Part shown: positions 1 through 8,106 of the stretch, piece by piece
Position numbering within the stretch: position 1 is the stretch's first letter
Layout: the number at the start of each line of letters is the position of its first letter
Assembly: GCF_934476685.1 (NCBI RefSeq)
Contig: NZ_CAKSNX010000002.1
Coordinates: 310,001 to 374,000 of the forward strand
Direction of reading: 5' to 3'
Length of the DNA stretch: 64,000 nucleotides
DNA from: an uncultured Ruminococcus sp.
Lineage (GTDB): Bacteria > Bacillota > Clostridia > Oscillospirales > Ruminococcaceae
The notes under the pieces: generated by a model
Seen by the model: only the letters and a program-made list of their open reading frames with translations
Database searches by the model: none
What the model was told of the DNA's origin: nothing
Translations under genes and position numbers: made by a program

Positions 1-31
1 CTGATATTGATTAACAGAAAGAAAGTGTAAA

Positions 32-973
32 ATGTTCAATGCAGACTTTTTCCGCAGAAAGACAGTTATAGTCTTTCTTGCAAGCATTGTGGCTTTGCTG
101 TGGGGCAGTGCATATCCGTGTGTGAAGATCGGGTATAAACTTTTCAGCGTTGCGCAGGACAGCCTGTCATCAAAGATACTCTACGCAGGCATAAGATTTT
201 CCATAGCGGGAGTTATAGCGCTGATACTTTCAGCAGTAATGAACAAAAAGCTTATATTCCCCACAAAACAAAGTTCCGTATATATTATCCTGCTGGCATT
301 TTTTCAAACGTTTTTGCAGTACATACTTTTCTATGTAGGGATTTTTCATACAGCAGGTGTAAAAAGTGCTATATTGATAAGTACAAGCTATGTTGTATTT
401 ATGGTAGTTCTGAGTCTGATATTTTTCAGAAATGAAAAGCTCGATATGAAAAAATCCATAGGCTGTATTCTGGGGATAGGCGGTGCTGTAATAGCTCTGA
501 CAGCTGACGGAGGGATAGATTTCAGCTTTTCTTTCAGCAATGAGGGATGTATAATGTTATCATCGCTTTTCTTTGCGGCAGGCAGTGTTATAAGCAAAAA
601 AGTTCCGTCTGAAATAGATTCCGTTTCCCTTAACGGATGGCAGCTTTTACTGGGCGGTATCACACTTACTATCGTCGGACTGGCAGGCGGCGGAACTGTA
701 ACTCCGTCAGGAGCGTCAGCGTGGCTTATGATGTTTTATCTTGCAGTAATATCATCTTTTGGATTTGTAATATGGATGCTGCTTTTAAGATATAACCCAA
801 CAGAAGAGATAACGGTTTTCAATCTGCTTGTGCCGATAATCGGAACAATTTTATCTGGTATCGTACTTGGTGAAGAATTTGCGAACTTATCCAACATAGC
901 TGCCCTGATATGTGTTTGTATCGGTATCTATGTAGTAAACAGCAAGAAAAAACAAGCAGCAGGAAAGGAATGA
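32..973 (+). CDS. EamA/DMT-family membrane exporter
   Basis: A 313-residue, highly hydrophobic protein with about ten predicted membrane helices in two repeated halves, the normal size and layout of drug/metabolite transporter (EamA) permeases. The N-terminal helix carries the family-like stretch LLWGSAYPCVKIGYK, and the protein ends in a short basic tail. Family members export amino acids, their derivatives or other small metabolites; the substrate cannot be read from sequence. It is followed 5 nt later by a PatB-type C-S lyase and then by an alcohol dehydrogenase, so a role in moving a sulfur or amino-acid metabolite is a reasonable inference only. The upstream purine-rich AGAAAGAAAG is a weak ribosome binding site. 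Any promoter lies before the window. Confidence 0.9.
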   Translation: MFNADFFRRKTVIVFLASIVALLWGSAYPCVKIGYKLFSVAQDSLSSKILYAGIRFSIAGVIALILSAVMNKKLIFPTKQSSVYIILLAFFQTFLQYILFYVGIFHTAGVKSAILISTSYVVFMVVLSLIFFRNEKLDMKKSIGCILGIGGAVIALTADGGIDFSFSFSNEGCIMLSSLFFAAGSVISKKVPSEIDSVSLNGWQLLLGGITLTIVGLAGGGTVTPSGASAWLMMFYLAVISSFGFVIWMLLLRYNPTEEITVFNLLVPIIGTILSGIVLGEEFANLSNIAALICVCIGIYVVNSKKKQAAGKE

Positions 974-978
974 ATATA

Positions 979-2154
979 ATGAAGTATGATTTTGACAGTG
1001 TCATTGACAGACATAATACTTGCTCAATGAAATATGACAGTGACATAAAGCTTGGCAGTTCAACTACGCCTATGTGGGTAGCAGATATGGATTTCAGATC
1101 TCCGCCTGCCGTATGTGAAGCTGTACGCAAGTCAGCAGAGTTTGGCATTTTCGGATATTGCCAGCCTGATGATGAATACTATAATGCTGTTATCGACTGG
1201 TACGCAAAGCATTTTGACTGGAAAATAGAAAAAGAATGGATAGTCGTAACACAGGGAGTAGTTGCAGCATTAGCAGCAGCTGTCGAGGCTTTTACAGAAC
1301 GTGGCGACAAAATAATGATACAAAGACCAGTATATTATCCGTTCACAAATGTTATCGAGCAAAATGGCAGAAATGTTGTAAATAGTTCTCTTATCCTGTC
1401 AGACGGAATATACAGAATGGATTTTGATGATATCGAGCGTAAAATACGTTCTGAAAAGGTGAAGATGTTTTTCCTGTGCAGTCCGCATAATCCTGTGGGC
1501 AGAGTATGGAGCATATGCGAACTTAAAAAGATCGCTGAGATCTGCCTTAGAAACAATGTTATACTTGTGTCCGATGAGATACATTCTGATTTCGTCTTTG
1601 AGGGCAGACATTTTCCTATGATGAATGTTGATGAGAGAGTTAAAAATATTCTTGTCACCTGTACAGCACCAAGTAAGACATTTAATCTTGCAGGACTTCA
1701 GACATCTAACATTATTATTTCAAATCCTTCACTGAGATCAAAATTTAAAAATGTGCTTAACAGAACAAGCCACAAGCTTTTAAACTGTATGGGTATAACA
1801 GCGCTTAAAGCTGCATATTTGCAGAGTGAGCCGTGGCTTAATGAATTAAAGATATATCTTGCAGAAAATATCAGAATTTTCAAAGACTATCTTGAAAAGA
1901 ATATGCCTTTGCTGCATCTGATCGCTCCGCAGGGTACATATCTGCTGTGGGTAGATTGCAGGGAACTGGGTATGACAGCGTCAGAACTTGATAAATTTAT
2001 GAAAGAAAAAGCTAAACTCTGGCTTGACGGAGGAGAAATGTTCGGTGCAGAGGGCGAAGGCTTTGAAAGATTTAATATAGCTTGTCCAAGAAGTGTTCTT
2101 CTGAAAGCGCTTGAAGATCTTAAATCAGCCTATGATGAGGTGGCATATGATTGA
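979..2154 (+). CDS. PatB/MalY-type PLP-dependent aminotransferase or C-S lyase
   Basis: A 391-residue fold-type I PLP enzyme. Visible signatures are MWVADMDFRSPPAV near the N-terminus, typical of MalY/PatB cystathionine beta-lyases, the CSPHNPVGRVW substrate loop, and the PLP lysine in TAPSKTFNLAGLQ. Known members cleave cystathionine or cysteine conjugates to a thiol or homocysteine, pyruvate and ammonia; some are plain aminotransferases. The frame is open from 910, but the start at 979 is chosen because AGGAAAGG lies about 10 nt upstream and the protein then begins MKYDFD, as relatives do. ATG 970 would sit almost on the ribosome binding site. The 3' end overlaps the next gene by 8 nt, indicating translational coupling. 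Confidence 0.88.
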   Translation: MKYDFDSVIDRHNTCSMKYDSDIKLGSSTTPMWVADMDFRSPPAVCEAVRKSAEFGIFGYCQPDDEYYNAVIDWYAKHFDWKIEKEWIVVTQGVVAALAAAVEAFTERGDKIMIQRPVYYPFTNVIEQNGRNVVNSSLILSDGIYRMDFDDIERKIRSEKVKMFFLCSPHNPVGRVWSICELKKIAEICLRNNVILVSDEIHSDFVFEGRHFPMMNVDERVKNILVTCTAPSKTFNLAGLQTSNIIISNPSLRSKFKNVLNRTSHKLLNCMGITALKAAYLQSEPWLNELKIYLAENIRIFKDYLEKNMPLLHLIAPQGTYLLWVDCRELGMTASELDKFMKEKAKLWLDGGEMFGAEGEGFERFNIACPRSVLLKALEDLKSAYDEVAYD

Positions 2155-3319
2155 CTTTACTTTTAATAACCCGACAAAGGTTTACTTTGGAGAAAATGCG
2201 GCAGAAAAGCATCTAAAAAATGCTCTGAGTACATATGGAAAAAGGATACTTATGTGTTATGGCGGCGGTTCAATAAAACACTGCGGCATATATGATGATA
2301 TAATGGCTATTCTGAAAAGCGCAGGCTGCAGCGTAACGGAGTTTTCGGGAATAATGGCAAATCCGACATACAGAAAAGTTACCGAAGGTGCAGCACTTGC
2401 GAAAAGCAAAAATATAGACCTTATACTTGCCGTAGGAGGTGGTTCTGTAATGGACTGTGCAAAAGCGATATCCATAGCGACAGTGTATGATGGCGATTGG
2501 TGGCAGGACTATTTTATAAATGCAGGCAAATTTAATTTTACCCCTATACCTGTTGGCGCTGTTGTCACAGTAACTGGAACAGGTTCTGAACTCAATGGAG
2601 ATTCAATAATCACAAATGAGGAAAGCAGAATAAAAACAGGGCATAATTATATTGAATGTAACCCTGCTTTTGCAATTATTGACCCGTGCTATACATATTC
2701 AGTACCGCCATATCAAACTGCAAGCGGCGGATTTGATATATTGAGCCACATTATGGAGATATATTTCAGCGAAGATGACAATGATAATATTTCCGATGAT
2801 ATTTCAGAAGCTCTTATGAGAAGTGTTATAAAAAATCTTCCTATTGCAATAAAAGATCCATATAATTATACTGCAAGAAGCAATCTTTCATGGGCATCAT
2901 CACTTGCCCTCAGCGGACTTATCAGACTTGGAAAAAAGTGCGACTTTGAAGTTCATCAGATAGAACATCAGCTTGCGGCATATACAGATTGTGTACACGG
3001 AGCGGGACTTGCAGTGATACACCCTGTATATTACAGACACATTTATAAAAGCGCAGTTAAGAGATTTGTAAGGTTTGCAAAGAACGTGTGGAAAATAGAT
3101 CATAATGGCTTAACTGATGAAGCTGCGGCTCTGGCAGGAATAGATGCACTAGAAGATTTTATAAGAAAAATAGGACTTCCGCTGACTATATCCGAGCTTA
3201 TCGGAGAAAAAGCGGTTGACTTTAAAACAGTTGCTGAATCCTGTAATATTTCGTCGGGCAGCTATAAGAGAATGACAGCTGATGAAATATACGATATTTT
3301 GATGCAGTGCAATGGTTAG
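2147..3319 (+). CDS. iron-containing alcohol dehydrogenase (butanol dehydrogenase type)
   Basis: A 390-residue group III alcohol dehydrogenase. It starts MIDFTFNNPTKVYFG, typical of BdhA/YugJ NADH-dependent butanol dehydrogenases, with the nucleotide-binding stretch LAVGGGSVMDCAKAI. The metal-binding region is visible as FDILSHIMEIYF and as HQIEHQLAAYTDCVHGAGL, which supply the Asp and three His ligands. Expected reaction: NAD(P)H-linked interconversion of an aldehyde and an alcohol. The start at 2147 is chosen because GAGGTGG lies just upstream; it overlaps the stop of the PLP enzyme by 8 nt. The real substrate is unknown; the neighbours suggest an aldehyde derived from amino acids rather than solvent production. 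Confidence 0.9.
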   Translation: MIDFTFNNPTKVYFGENAAEKHLKNALSTYGKRILMCYGGGSIKHCGIYDDIMAILKSAGCSVTEFSGIMANPTYRKVTEGAALAKSKNIDLILAVGGGSVMDCAKAISIATVYDGDWWQDYFINAGKFNFTPIPVGAVVTVTGTGSELNGDSIITNEESRIKTGHNYIECNPAFAIIDPCYTYSVPPYQTASGGFDILSHIMEIYFSEDDNDNISDDISEALMRSVIKNLPIAIKDPYNYTARSNLSWASSLALSGLIRLGKKCDFEVHQIEHQLAAYTDCVHGAGLAVIHPVYYRHIYKSAVKRFVRFAKNVWKIDHNGLTDEAAALAGIDALEDFIRKIGLPLTISELIGEKAVDFKTVAESCNISSGSYKRMTADEIYDILMQCNG

Positions 3320-3342
3320 CTGAAAAGAATATGATATGACAA

Positions 3343-3369
3343 AAAAGCTCCCAACCGCTGGGAGCTTTT
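3343..3369 (+). terminator. intrinsic terminator after the alcohol dehydrogenase operon
   Basis: Perfect hairpin AGCTCCCA / TGGGAGCT with a 5-nt loop, extended by A-T pairs, so that the 3' arm ends in TTTT. It closes the first three-gene operon. Confidence 0.85.
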
Positions 3370-3399
3370 AATTATGCATAAGTTCGCAATACTACAAAA

Positions 3400-3432
3400 C
3401 AAAAAAAGACCTCAGCTTTACAGCTTCAGTCT
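3400..3432 (-). terminator. terminator of rpmB
   Basis: On the minus strand AGACT...GAGGTCT forms two helices separated by a tandem G-A mismatch with a GTAA loop, followed by seven T. It starts 30 nt after the rpmB stop codon. Confidence 0.7.
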
Positions 3433-3461
3433 AATTTGTGGAATAATTTTCCCGTTTGATC

Positions 3462-3647
3462 TTACGCTCTCTCTACCTTACCGGAACGGAGGCATCTTGA
3501 ACAAGCGTAGATATGACAAGGAGAACCGTTTACTACTGCCTTAACTCTCTTTACGTTAGGCTTCCAGGTTCTGTTTGATCTTCTGTGAGAGTGAGAAACC
3601 TTAATTCCGAAAGTAACACCCTTACCGCAAATTTCGCATTTTGCCAT
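3462..3647 (-). CDS. rpmB: 50S ribosomal protein L28
   Basis: A 61-residue protein starting MAKCEICGKGVTFG, with SHSHRRSNRTWKPN, the classic L28 signature. Two CxxC pairs (CEIC and CSRC) make this the zinc-binding form. L28 is a late-assembling protein of the large subunit. The frame is open for 9 more codons upstream, but AGGAGG 10 nt before the chosen ATG decides the start. The gene is monocistronic, with its own promoter and terminator. In Bacillus rpmB lies next to spoVM; here spoVM is at 62133, so the two have been separated. Confidence 0.97.
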   Translation of the reverse strand: MAKCEICGKGVTFGIKVSHSHRRSNRTWKPNVKRVKAVVNGSPCHIYACSRCLRSGKVERA

Positions 3648-3697
3648 TTCAGGTTGCACCTCCTTTACATACAATAACTTAAATCACAATATTTAAT

Positions 3698-3726
3698 ATT
3701 ATAGCATACATTTTTTGAAAATGCAA
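3698..3726 (-). promoter_or_regulatory. sigma-A promoter of rpmB
   Basis: On the minus strand TTGCAT (3726-3721), a 17-nt spacer and a perfect TATAAT (3703-3698) with an upstream TGC extended -10. About 50 nt before the rpmB start. Confidence 0.8.
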
Positions 3727-3803
3727 CCCCTTTTGCAAAAAAAAATACAAAATTACAGAAAAAATTTATTTTCGTCAAAATTATAAAAACTATGCCTGTA
3801 CTC

Positions 3804-3832
3804 TTGAAATCTGTTTAGAAATGTTGTATAAT
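3804..3832 (+). promoter_or_regulatory. sigma-A promoter of the M50-scpAB operon
   Basis: TTGAAA (3804-3809), 17-nt spacer, TATAAT (3827-3832). The leader then contains CCTTAATAA (3882-3890) complementary to TTATTAAAGG (3900-3909), with one bulge. This could partly cover the AAAGG of the ribosome binding site. Confidence 0.75.
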
Positions 3833-3923
3833 TAAAACTGTATAAATTCATTCGCAAATGACTATAATCCATACGGCTGACCTTAATAATTGTCGGCTGT
3901 TATTAAAGGAAAGGAAACGTAAA

Positions 3924-4583
3924 ATGACGCAGGAAATGCTACTTCAGATCGGTTCACGTTTGATAGTTCTGTTTATGTGCATACCGATCCACGAATTTGC
4001 ACACGCATGGGCTGCCACAAAAATGGGTGATGATACCCCAAGATATCAGGGCAGATTAACTCTTAATCCATTTGCACATCTTGATCCGCTGGGATCTATC
4101 GGTATTCTCTTTTGCGGTTTTGGCTGGGGAAAACCTGTTCAGGTAAATCCGATACGTTTCAAAAAGTATCGCAAGGGTATGGCTATCACAGCTGCGGCAG
4201 GTCCGATATCCAATCTTATCTGCGCTTTTGTCGGTATGATAATATATAAGGTACTCTATGGTGCATATTTTAGCAGCGGAGCAGAGGTGCTGTACTGGCT
4301 TACATTGATATCAAAGTATATCGTTGTTATCAATATCGGACTTGCAGTATTTAACCTTATACCTGTCGCACCGCTTGACGGCGAAAAGATACTGTCTTAT
4401 TTTACAGGTCCGAAATTCAATGCATTTATGTATAAGTATCATCAGTATATTTCAATCGGTTTTCTCATACTGCTTTTTGTCGGCGCTCTCAGCGGTCCGA
4501 TAGCATATCTCCAGTCAGGATTTTTCTGGATAATGGATAAATTGACTTTCTGGGTAGACCCGATAGTAAATATGATCTTCTGA
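3924..4583 (+). CDS. site-2 protease family (M50) intramembrane metalloprotease, YwhC-like
   Basis: A 219-residue polytopic protein with the zinc motif HEFAH in the first helix, the downstream LNPFAHLDPLG segment and NLIPVAPLDGEKIL, which carries the third metal ligand Asp. This is the compact YwhC-type M50 architecture without PDZ or CBS domains. Family members cut substrates within the membrane; the target here is unknown. The frame extends 22 codons upstream, but AAAGGAAAGG at 3906-3915 places the start at 3924. It precedes scpA by 14 nt, a pairing frequent in Clostridia. It lacks obvious SpoIVFB features, so a role in sigK processing is not claimed. Confidence 0.9.
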   Translation: MTQEMLLQIGSRLIVLFMCIPIHEFAHAWAATKMGDDTPRYQGRLTLNPFAHLDPLGSIGILFCGFGWGKPVQVNPIRFKKYRKGMAITAAAGPISNLICAFVGMIIYKVLYGAYFSSGAEVLYWLTLISKYIVVINIGLAVFNLIPVAPLDGEKILSYFTGPKFNAFMYKYHQYISIGFLILLFVGALSGPIAYLQSGFFWIMDKLTFWVDPIVNMIF

Positions 4584-4597
4584 AAGGAATAGGATAA

Positions 4598-5917
4598 ATG
4601 ACATCAGCTCGGTTTAAGCTGGATATGTTTGAAGGACCTCTTGATCTTCTTCTGCATCTTATCAGCAAGCATAAACTGAATATTTATGATATAGAAATAG
4701 CTGTGCTGCTTGAACAGTACCTCGATTATCTCGCTAATCTTGACCATGAGGACTATGAGGACGCTGCGGATTTTCTTGAAATGGCAGCAAGGCTTATCTA
4801 TATAAAGACCTGTTCACTTCTCCCGCAGGACGAAGAAGCTCATGAACTGAAAAAAGAACTTGAGGGAAGAATAATCGAATATTCGCTTTGCAAAAAAGCT
4901 GCTCAGGGACTTGCTGAAAATTATGTGGGCGGAGATGTCTTTGTGCGGTCACCGATAAAATTTCCTGTAAATAAAACCTTTACTGGTGAGCGTGACCCAG
5001 AAACACTTCGTGCAGCAATGCTCGGTATCTCCGAAAAAGCAAGAACGGCAAAGCCGCTGAAAGCTAATGTTTTTCAGCCTATTGTTTCTCATAAAATAGT
5101 ATCGGTCACATCAAAAATCATTTTTATTCTGAAAAAGCTTTATACTGTCGGTGAGTTTGAAATGGATAAACTTTATGACGGCATAAAGGGAAAAAGTGAA
5201 AGAGTAGCAACTTTTCTTGCTGTCCTTGAACTTACGAAATCGGGCAGGATATTTTTAAATGATGATAATACGATGATCCGTATGAATTCCATTAGTCATA
5301 ACAGAAGAAATGCAAAGGTCACATCTGAATATGAGCCGGTCGAAGAACAGCCGACGGTTCAGAATGCTAGTACACAGTCAGAAGCTGTCCCTCTTGAAGA
5401 GCTTGATACTTCAAATAGTTTACATAATGAAATTGAATCGGTGAGTACAGCTGAATATGTACAGACTTCTGAAATTGCAACAAGTTATAAGCCTGCCAAG
5501 CCTAAAAAGCATTATGCTACGGCAAAAATAGCAGCTGTTGAATGTACAGCACCTATAACAGTACATTCAGATGTTTATTCTCCTGTTGGCGATATTTCAG
5601 AAGAACAGGAAGATGAAGTTTTTGAAAAATCTGAAACGGCTGAAAATGAAGTTACTGAGATAGGTGAATATACTGAGGAAACTCCTGACAATTCTGATAT
5701 TACAGAACCTATTGAAAAAGTTGAGGAAAACAATATGAATGATGTTGATGAGGCTTTGATCGAAGAGCTGGAATTGCTCTCAAAACTGCCTGTGGAAGAT
5801 ATTAGACCTGTTTTCAAACCTAATTATAAAGGTTATATACATTATTACTGGGGATATTCTCCGGAGGGTGATAATGTACAGGGCAACTATTGGAAATACG
5901 GACTTTACAGATATTGA
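4598..5917 (+). CDS. scpA: segregation and condensation protein A with a long C-terminal extension
   Basis: The first ~235 residues are a normal ScpA kleisin: FEGPLDLLLHLISKHKLNIYDI at the Smc-contacting N-terminus, DAADFLEMAARLIYIKTCSLL, and a C-terminal winged helix (KLYDGIKGKSERVATFLAVLEL). ScpA bridges Smc heads with ScpB in chromosome condensation. Typical ScpA ends here at about 240-260 residues. This one continues for about 200 more: an acidic, Ser/Thr/Glu/Val-rich linker, then EALIEELELLSKLPVEDIRP, and a Tyr/Trp-rich end (residues about 405-439). There is no frameshift and codon use does not change. scpB follows 26 nt downstream. The tail's function is unknown. Confidence 0.95.
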   Translation: MTSARFKLDMFEGPLDLLLHLISKHKLNIYDIEIAVLLEQYLDYLANLDHEDYEDAADFLEMAARLIYIKTCSLLPQDEEAHELKKELEGRIIEYSLCKKAAQGLAENYVGGDVFVRSPIKFPVNKTFTGERDPETLRAAMLGISEKARTAKPLKANVFQPIVSHKIVSVTSKIIFILKKLYTVGEFEMDKLYDGIKGKSERVATFLAVLELTKSGRIFLNDDNTMIRMNSISHNRRNAKVTSEYEPVEEQPTVQNASTQSEAVPLEELDTSNSLHNEIESVSTAEYVQTSEIATSYKPAKPKKHYATAKIAAVECTAPITVHSDVYSPVGDISEEQEDEVFEKSETAENEVTEIGEYTEETPDNSDITEPIEKVEENNMNDVDEALIEELELLSKLPVEDIRPVFKPNYKGYIHYYWGYSPEGDNVQGNYWKYGLYRY

Positions 5918-5943
5918 TAATTTATGAAAGACGTGGTTAGAAT

Positions 5944-6534
5944 ATGACTAATGAACAGCTTGTTTGCGCTGTTGAGGCTATACTTTTTGCCAGCGGAGAT
6001 CCCGTTGAACCTGACAGACTTTGCGCTGCCTGCGGCTGCGGAATAAGCAGGATAGAAGAAGCAATCGAGACGCTTAAAGAAAGATATGAAAACAGCGCAA
6101 TAGACCTTCTTACGCTGAATGGCAGCTATCAGTTTGCCACAAAGAAGGAATATTCGCAGTATATAAAAAATGCCCTTGAAATAAAACGTAATTCTGCATT
6201 GTCACCAGCCGCAATGGAGGCTTTGGCAATAGTAGCATATAACCAGCCTGTAACAAAAGGCTTTGTTGAAAGCGTAAGAGGTGTGGATTCATCGGGCGTT
6301 GTAAATTCTCTTGTGGATAAAGGCTTGCTTGCGGAGGCAGGCAGACTTGATCTCCCAGGCAGACCTATCGCATATGAAACTACGGATAATTTTCTTCGTG
6401 CTTTCAAGCTTTCCAGCTTAAAAGACCTCCCCGAACTGCCTGAGCAGACAGGTCAGATAACAATGGAAGAGGTTATCGAGAGCGCTGAGAACGATCCCGA
6501 TAATCCTATAAATCGTGAAAGCGAAAAAGACTAA
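5944..6534 (+). CDS. scpB: segregation and condensation protein B
   Basis: A 196-residue protein made of two winged-helix domains. Recognisable family sequence is AVEAILFASGDPVEPDRL at the start and the central LSPAAMEALAIVAYNQPVTK...VRGVDSS, followed by GRLDLPGRPIAYETTDNFLRAF. ScpB dimers bind ScpA and are part of the Smc condensin complex. Length is normal. It lies between scpA and a DUF2953 gene, all in one direction with short gaps, so co-transcription from the promoter at 3804 is likely. Confidence 0.96.
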   Translation: MTNEQLVCAVEAILFASGDPVEPDRLCAACGCGISRIEEAIETLKERYENSAIDLLTLNGSYQFATKKEYSQYIKNALEIKRNSALSPAAMEALAIVAYNQPVTKGFVESVRGVDSSGVVNSLVDKGLLAEAGRLDLPGRPIAYETTDNFLRAFKLSSLKDLPELPEQTGQITMEEVIESAENDPDNPINRESEKD

Positions 6535-6566
6535 ATATTAAAGGTAATGATTACAGAAATGAGGCG

Positions 6567-7598
6567 GTGAAAATAGTAGTATTATGGATATTGCTGGGGC
6601 TTATTGCCCTTATAGTAGTGCTGCTGCATTTTTCTGTAAGTGTGTATATTAAAGGCGGAGCTGACGGCGAGTTTGTTATAAAAGTCAGATATTTCGGATT
6701 TCAGATCTACCCAAGACCGCCTAAAGAAAAAAGAAAACCGAAGAAAAAGCGTCGCAAAAAGAAAGCAAGAAAAAATGTTAAAGAAAAAGATACTTTTACA
6801 TTTGATGACGCAGGAGATTTTGCTGATGATCTTGAGCAGGAATTGAATGTTCCGCAAACTCAGGCTGATGATATTATCGAAAGCACAGAGCAGATCAATA
6901 CAGAAAGATATGATAATGCATATGAAACAAAATCGTCAGTCAATGAAGATAAGGCGGACATAAAGAAAGAGCTTACGGAAACAGTTCCGCAGGTTTCTGT
7001 AACAAAGGAAAAAGATGATGTAAAAGAAACACAGAAACCAGTTGTGACAAAAAGCTCTGACTCAAAAGATAAGAAAGATAAAAAAGAAAAGAAAAAAATC
7101 AAAAAGGCTGAAAAGTCAAAAAAAGAAAAATCAGGCGGAAAGCTTGATGAGATAAAGGCGAAATATAAGCTTATAAAGCCGTATATCCCGCTCGGCTGGA
7201 AATCAGTTAAAAAGCTGCTTAAAACTATACGTTTTACCGGTGTGCGCATCAACGTTGTCACAGGCAAGGAGGACGCATATGAGAGTGCAATGTTCTACGG
7301 AAAGATACAGGCAGCGTTGTTTAATCTTCTTGCAGTAATTTCGGGGATATTTACGGTTAAAATAAAAGAGGCAAATGTAAACTGCGTTTTCAATGAAAAG
7401 AAGTTTGAAGCGCAGGGAGAAACTTTCATAAGAGTGCGCCCAAGTACACTTATCCATATTGCAGTATGTACAGGCGTGAATTTCCTTATTATTTTTATGT
7501 CTGAAAGGAAAAAGACTAAAAATAAAAGTAAGAAAAAATCTTTGAACAAGAATTCAGATAACAGCGAAAAGATCAGCGACAGCGGCAAAGCCGCATGA
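6567..7598 (+). CDS. DUF2953 membrane-associated protein (YtfI-like) with a charged linker
   Basis: A 343-residue protein starting at GTG with GAGGCGG directly upstream. It has one N-terminal membrane helix, then VSVYIKGGADGEFVIKVRYFGFQIYP. The C-terminal third carries YIPLGWKSVKKLLKTIRFTGV...VVTGKEDAYESAMFYGKI, which matches the DUF2953 pattern. Between them lies a Lys/Glu-rich low-complexity insert of roughly 140 residues, dominated by KKK, KDKKDKKEKKK and acidic runs. DUF2953 genes commonly sit just before gerW/ytfJ, as here. The molecular function is unknown; an envelope role in sporulating cells is inferred from position only. Confidence 0.85.
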   Translation: MKIVVLWILLGLIALIVVLLHFSVSVYIKGGADGEFVIKVRYFGFQIYPRPPKEKRKPKKKRRKKKARKNVKEKDTFTFDDAGDFADDLEQELNVPQTQADDIIESTEQINTERYDNAYETKSSVNEDKADIKKELTETVPQVSVTKEKDDVKETQKPVVTKSSDSKDKKDKKEKKKIKKAEKSKKEKSGGKLDEIKAKYKLIKPYIPLGWKSVKKLLKTIRFTGVRINVVTGKEDAYESAMFYGKIQAALFNLLAVISGIFTVKIKEANVNCVFNEKKFEAQGETFIRVRPSTLIHIAVCTGVNFLIIFMSERKKTKNKSKKKSLNKNSDNSEKISDSGKAA

Positions 7599-7623
7599 TA
7601 ATTAACAGGAAAGGTTGTTGAAT

Positions 7624-8022
7624 ATGAACGAAAACACAAAAATCGAGGGACTTGTAAAAACCGCTCTTGAAAAAGTCCACGAGCTTGCAGAATGTGAAAC
7701 TGTTGTAGGAAAGCCGATCGTTACAGCGGACGGTACTACAATTATCCCTGTGTCAAAAATATCCGTAGGCTTTGCATCAGGCGGATCTGACCTGCCGACA
7801 AAAACGACTAAGGAAACATTTGGCGGAGGTTCAGGCGGAGGAGTAACTATTACTCCTGTTGCTTTTATTGCAGTATATCAGGGTGAAGCAAAGCTTCTGC
7901 AGCTCACAGCTAATGCACCTAAGGAAAATGCTGTAATAGATATGGTGCCACAGGTAATTGATAAAATAACATCTTTTATTGACAAGAAAAAAGATTCTTC
8001 TGACAATGCTGAAGAATTTTAG
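7624..8022 (+). CDS. gerW: GerW/YtfJ family sporulation protein
   Basis: A 132-residue protein with the family core GKPIVTADGTTIIPVSKISVGFASGGSD, the Gly-rich GGGSGGGVTITPVAFI segment and a C-terminal amphipathic end. Bacillus GerW (YtfJ) is a spore protein needed for normal germination. The start at 7624 is set by AGGAAAGG at 7608-7614. It follows the DUF2953 gene by 25 nt, the same order as ytfI-ytfJ. The next gene encodes a DacF-like carboxypeptidase, which strengthens a sporulation reading of this stretch. Confidence 0.92.
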   Translation: MNENTKIEGLVKTALEKVHELAECETVVGKPIVTADGTTIIPVSKISVGFASGGSDLPTKTTKETFGGGSGGGVTITPVAFIAVYQGEAKLLQLTANAPKENAVIDMVPQVIDKITSFIDKKKDSSDNAEEF

Positions 8023-8106
8023 ATCCTGTTACGGCGACATGATTTTCCATTGAATTATTTTTCTGAGAAAGCATAAACTACCCTTAAAAACAAGGGAAGT
8101 GTTTAT

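Noticed and set aside
3924..4583. M50 protease as SpoIVFB, the pro-SigK processing enzyme
   Set aside because: The sequence is of the YwhC type and linked to scpAB; nothing beyond HExxH points to SpoIVFB.
5944..5960. Separate gene for the ScpA tail
   Set aside because: The tail is in the same frame as the kleisin core, with no internal ribosome binding site and start of good quality; scpB starts normally after it.
6582..7267. Long antisense open frames opposite the DUF2953 gene
   Set aside because: Their Phe/Ser-rich translations are the mirror of Lys/Glu codons in the real gene, and they lack ribosome binding sites.
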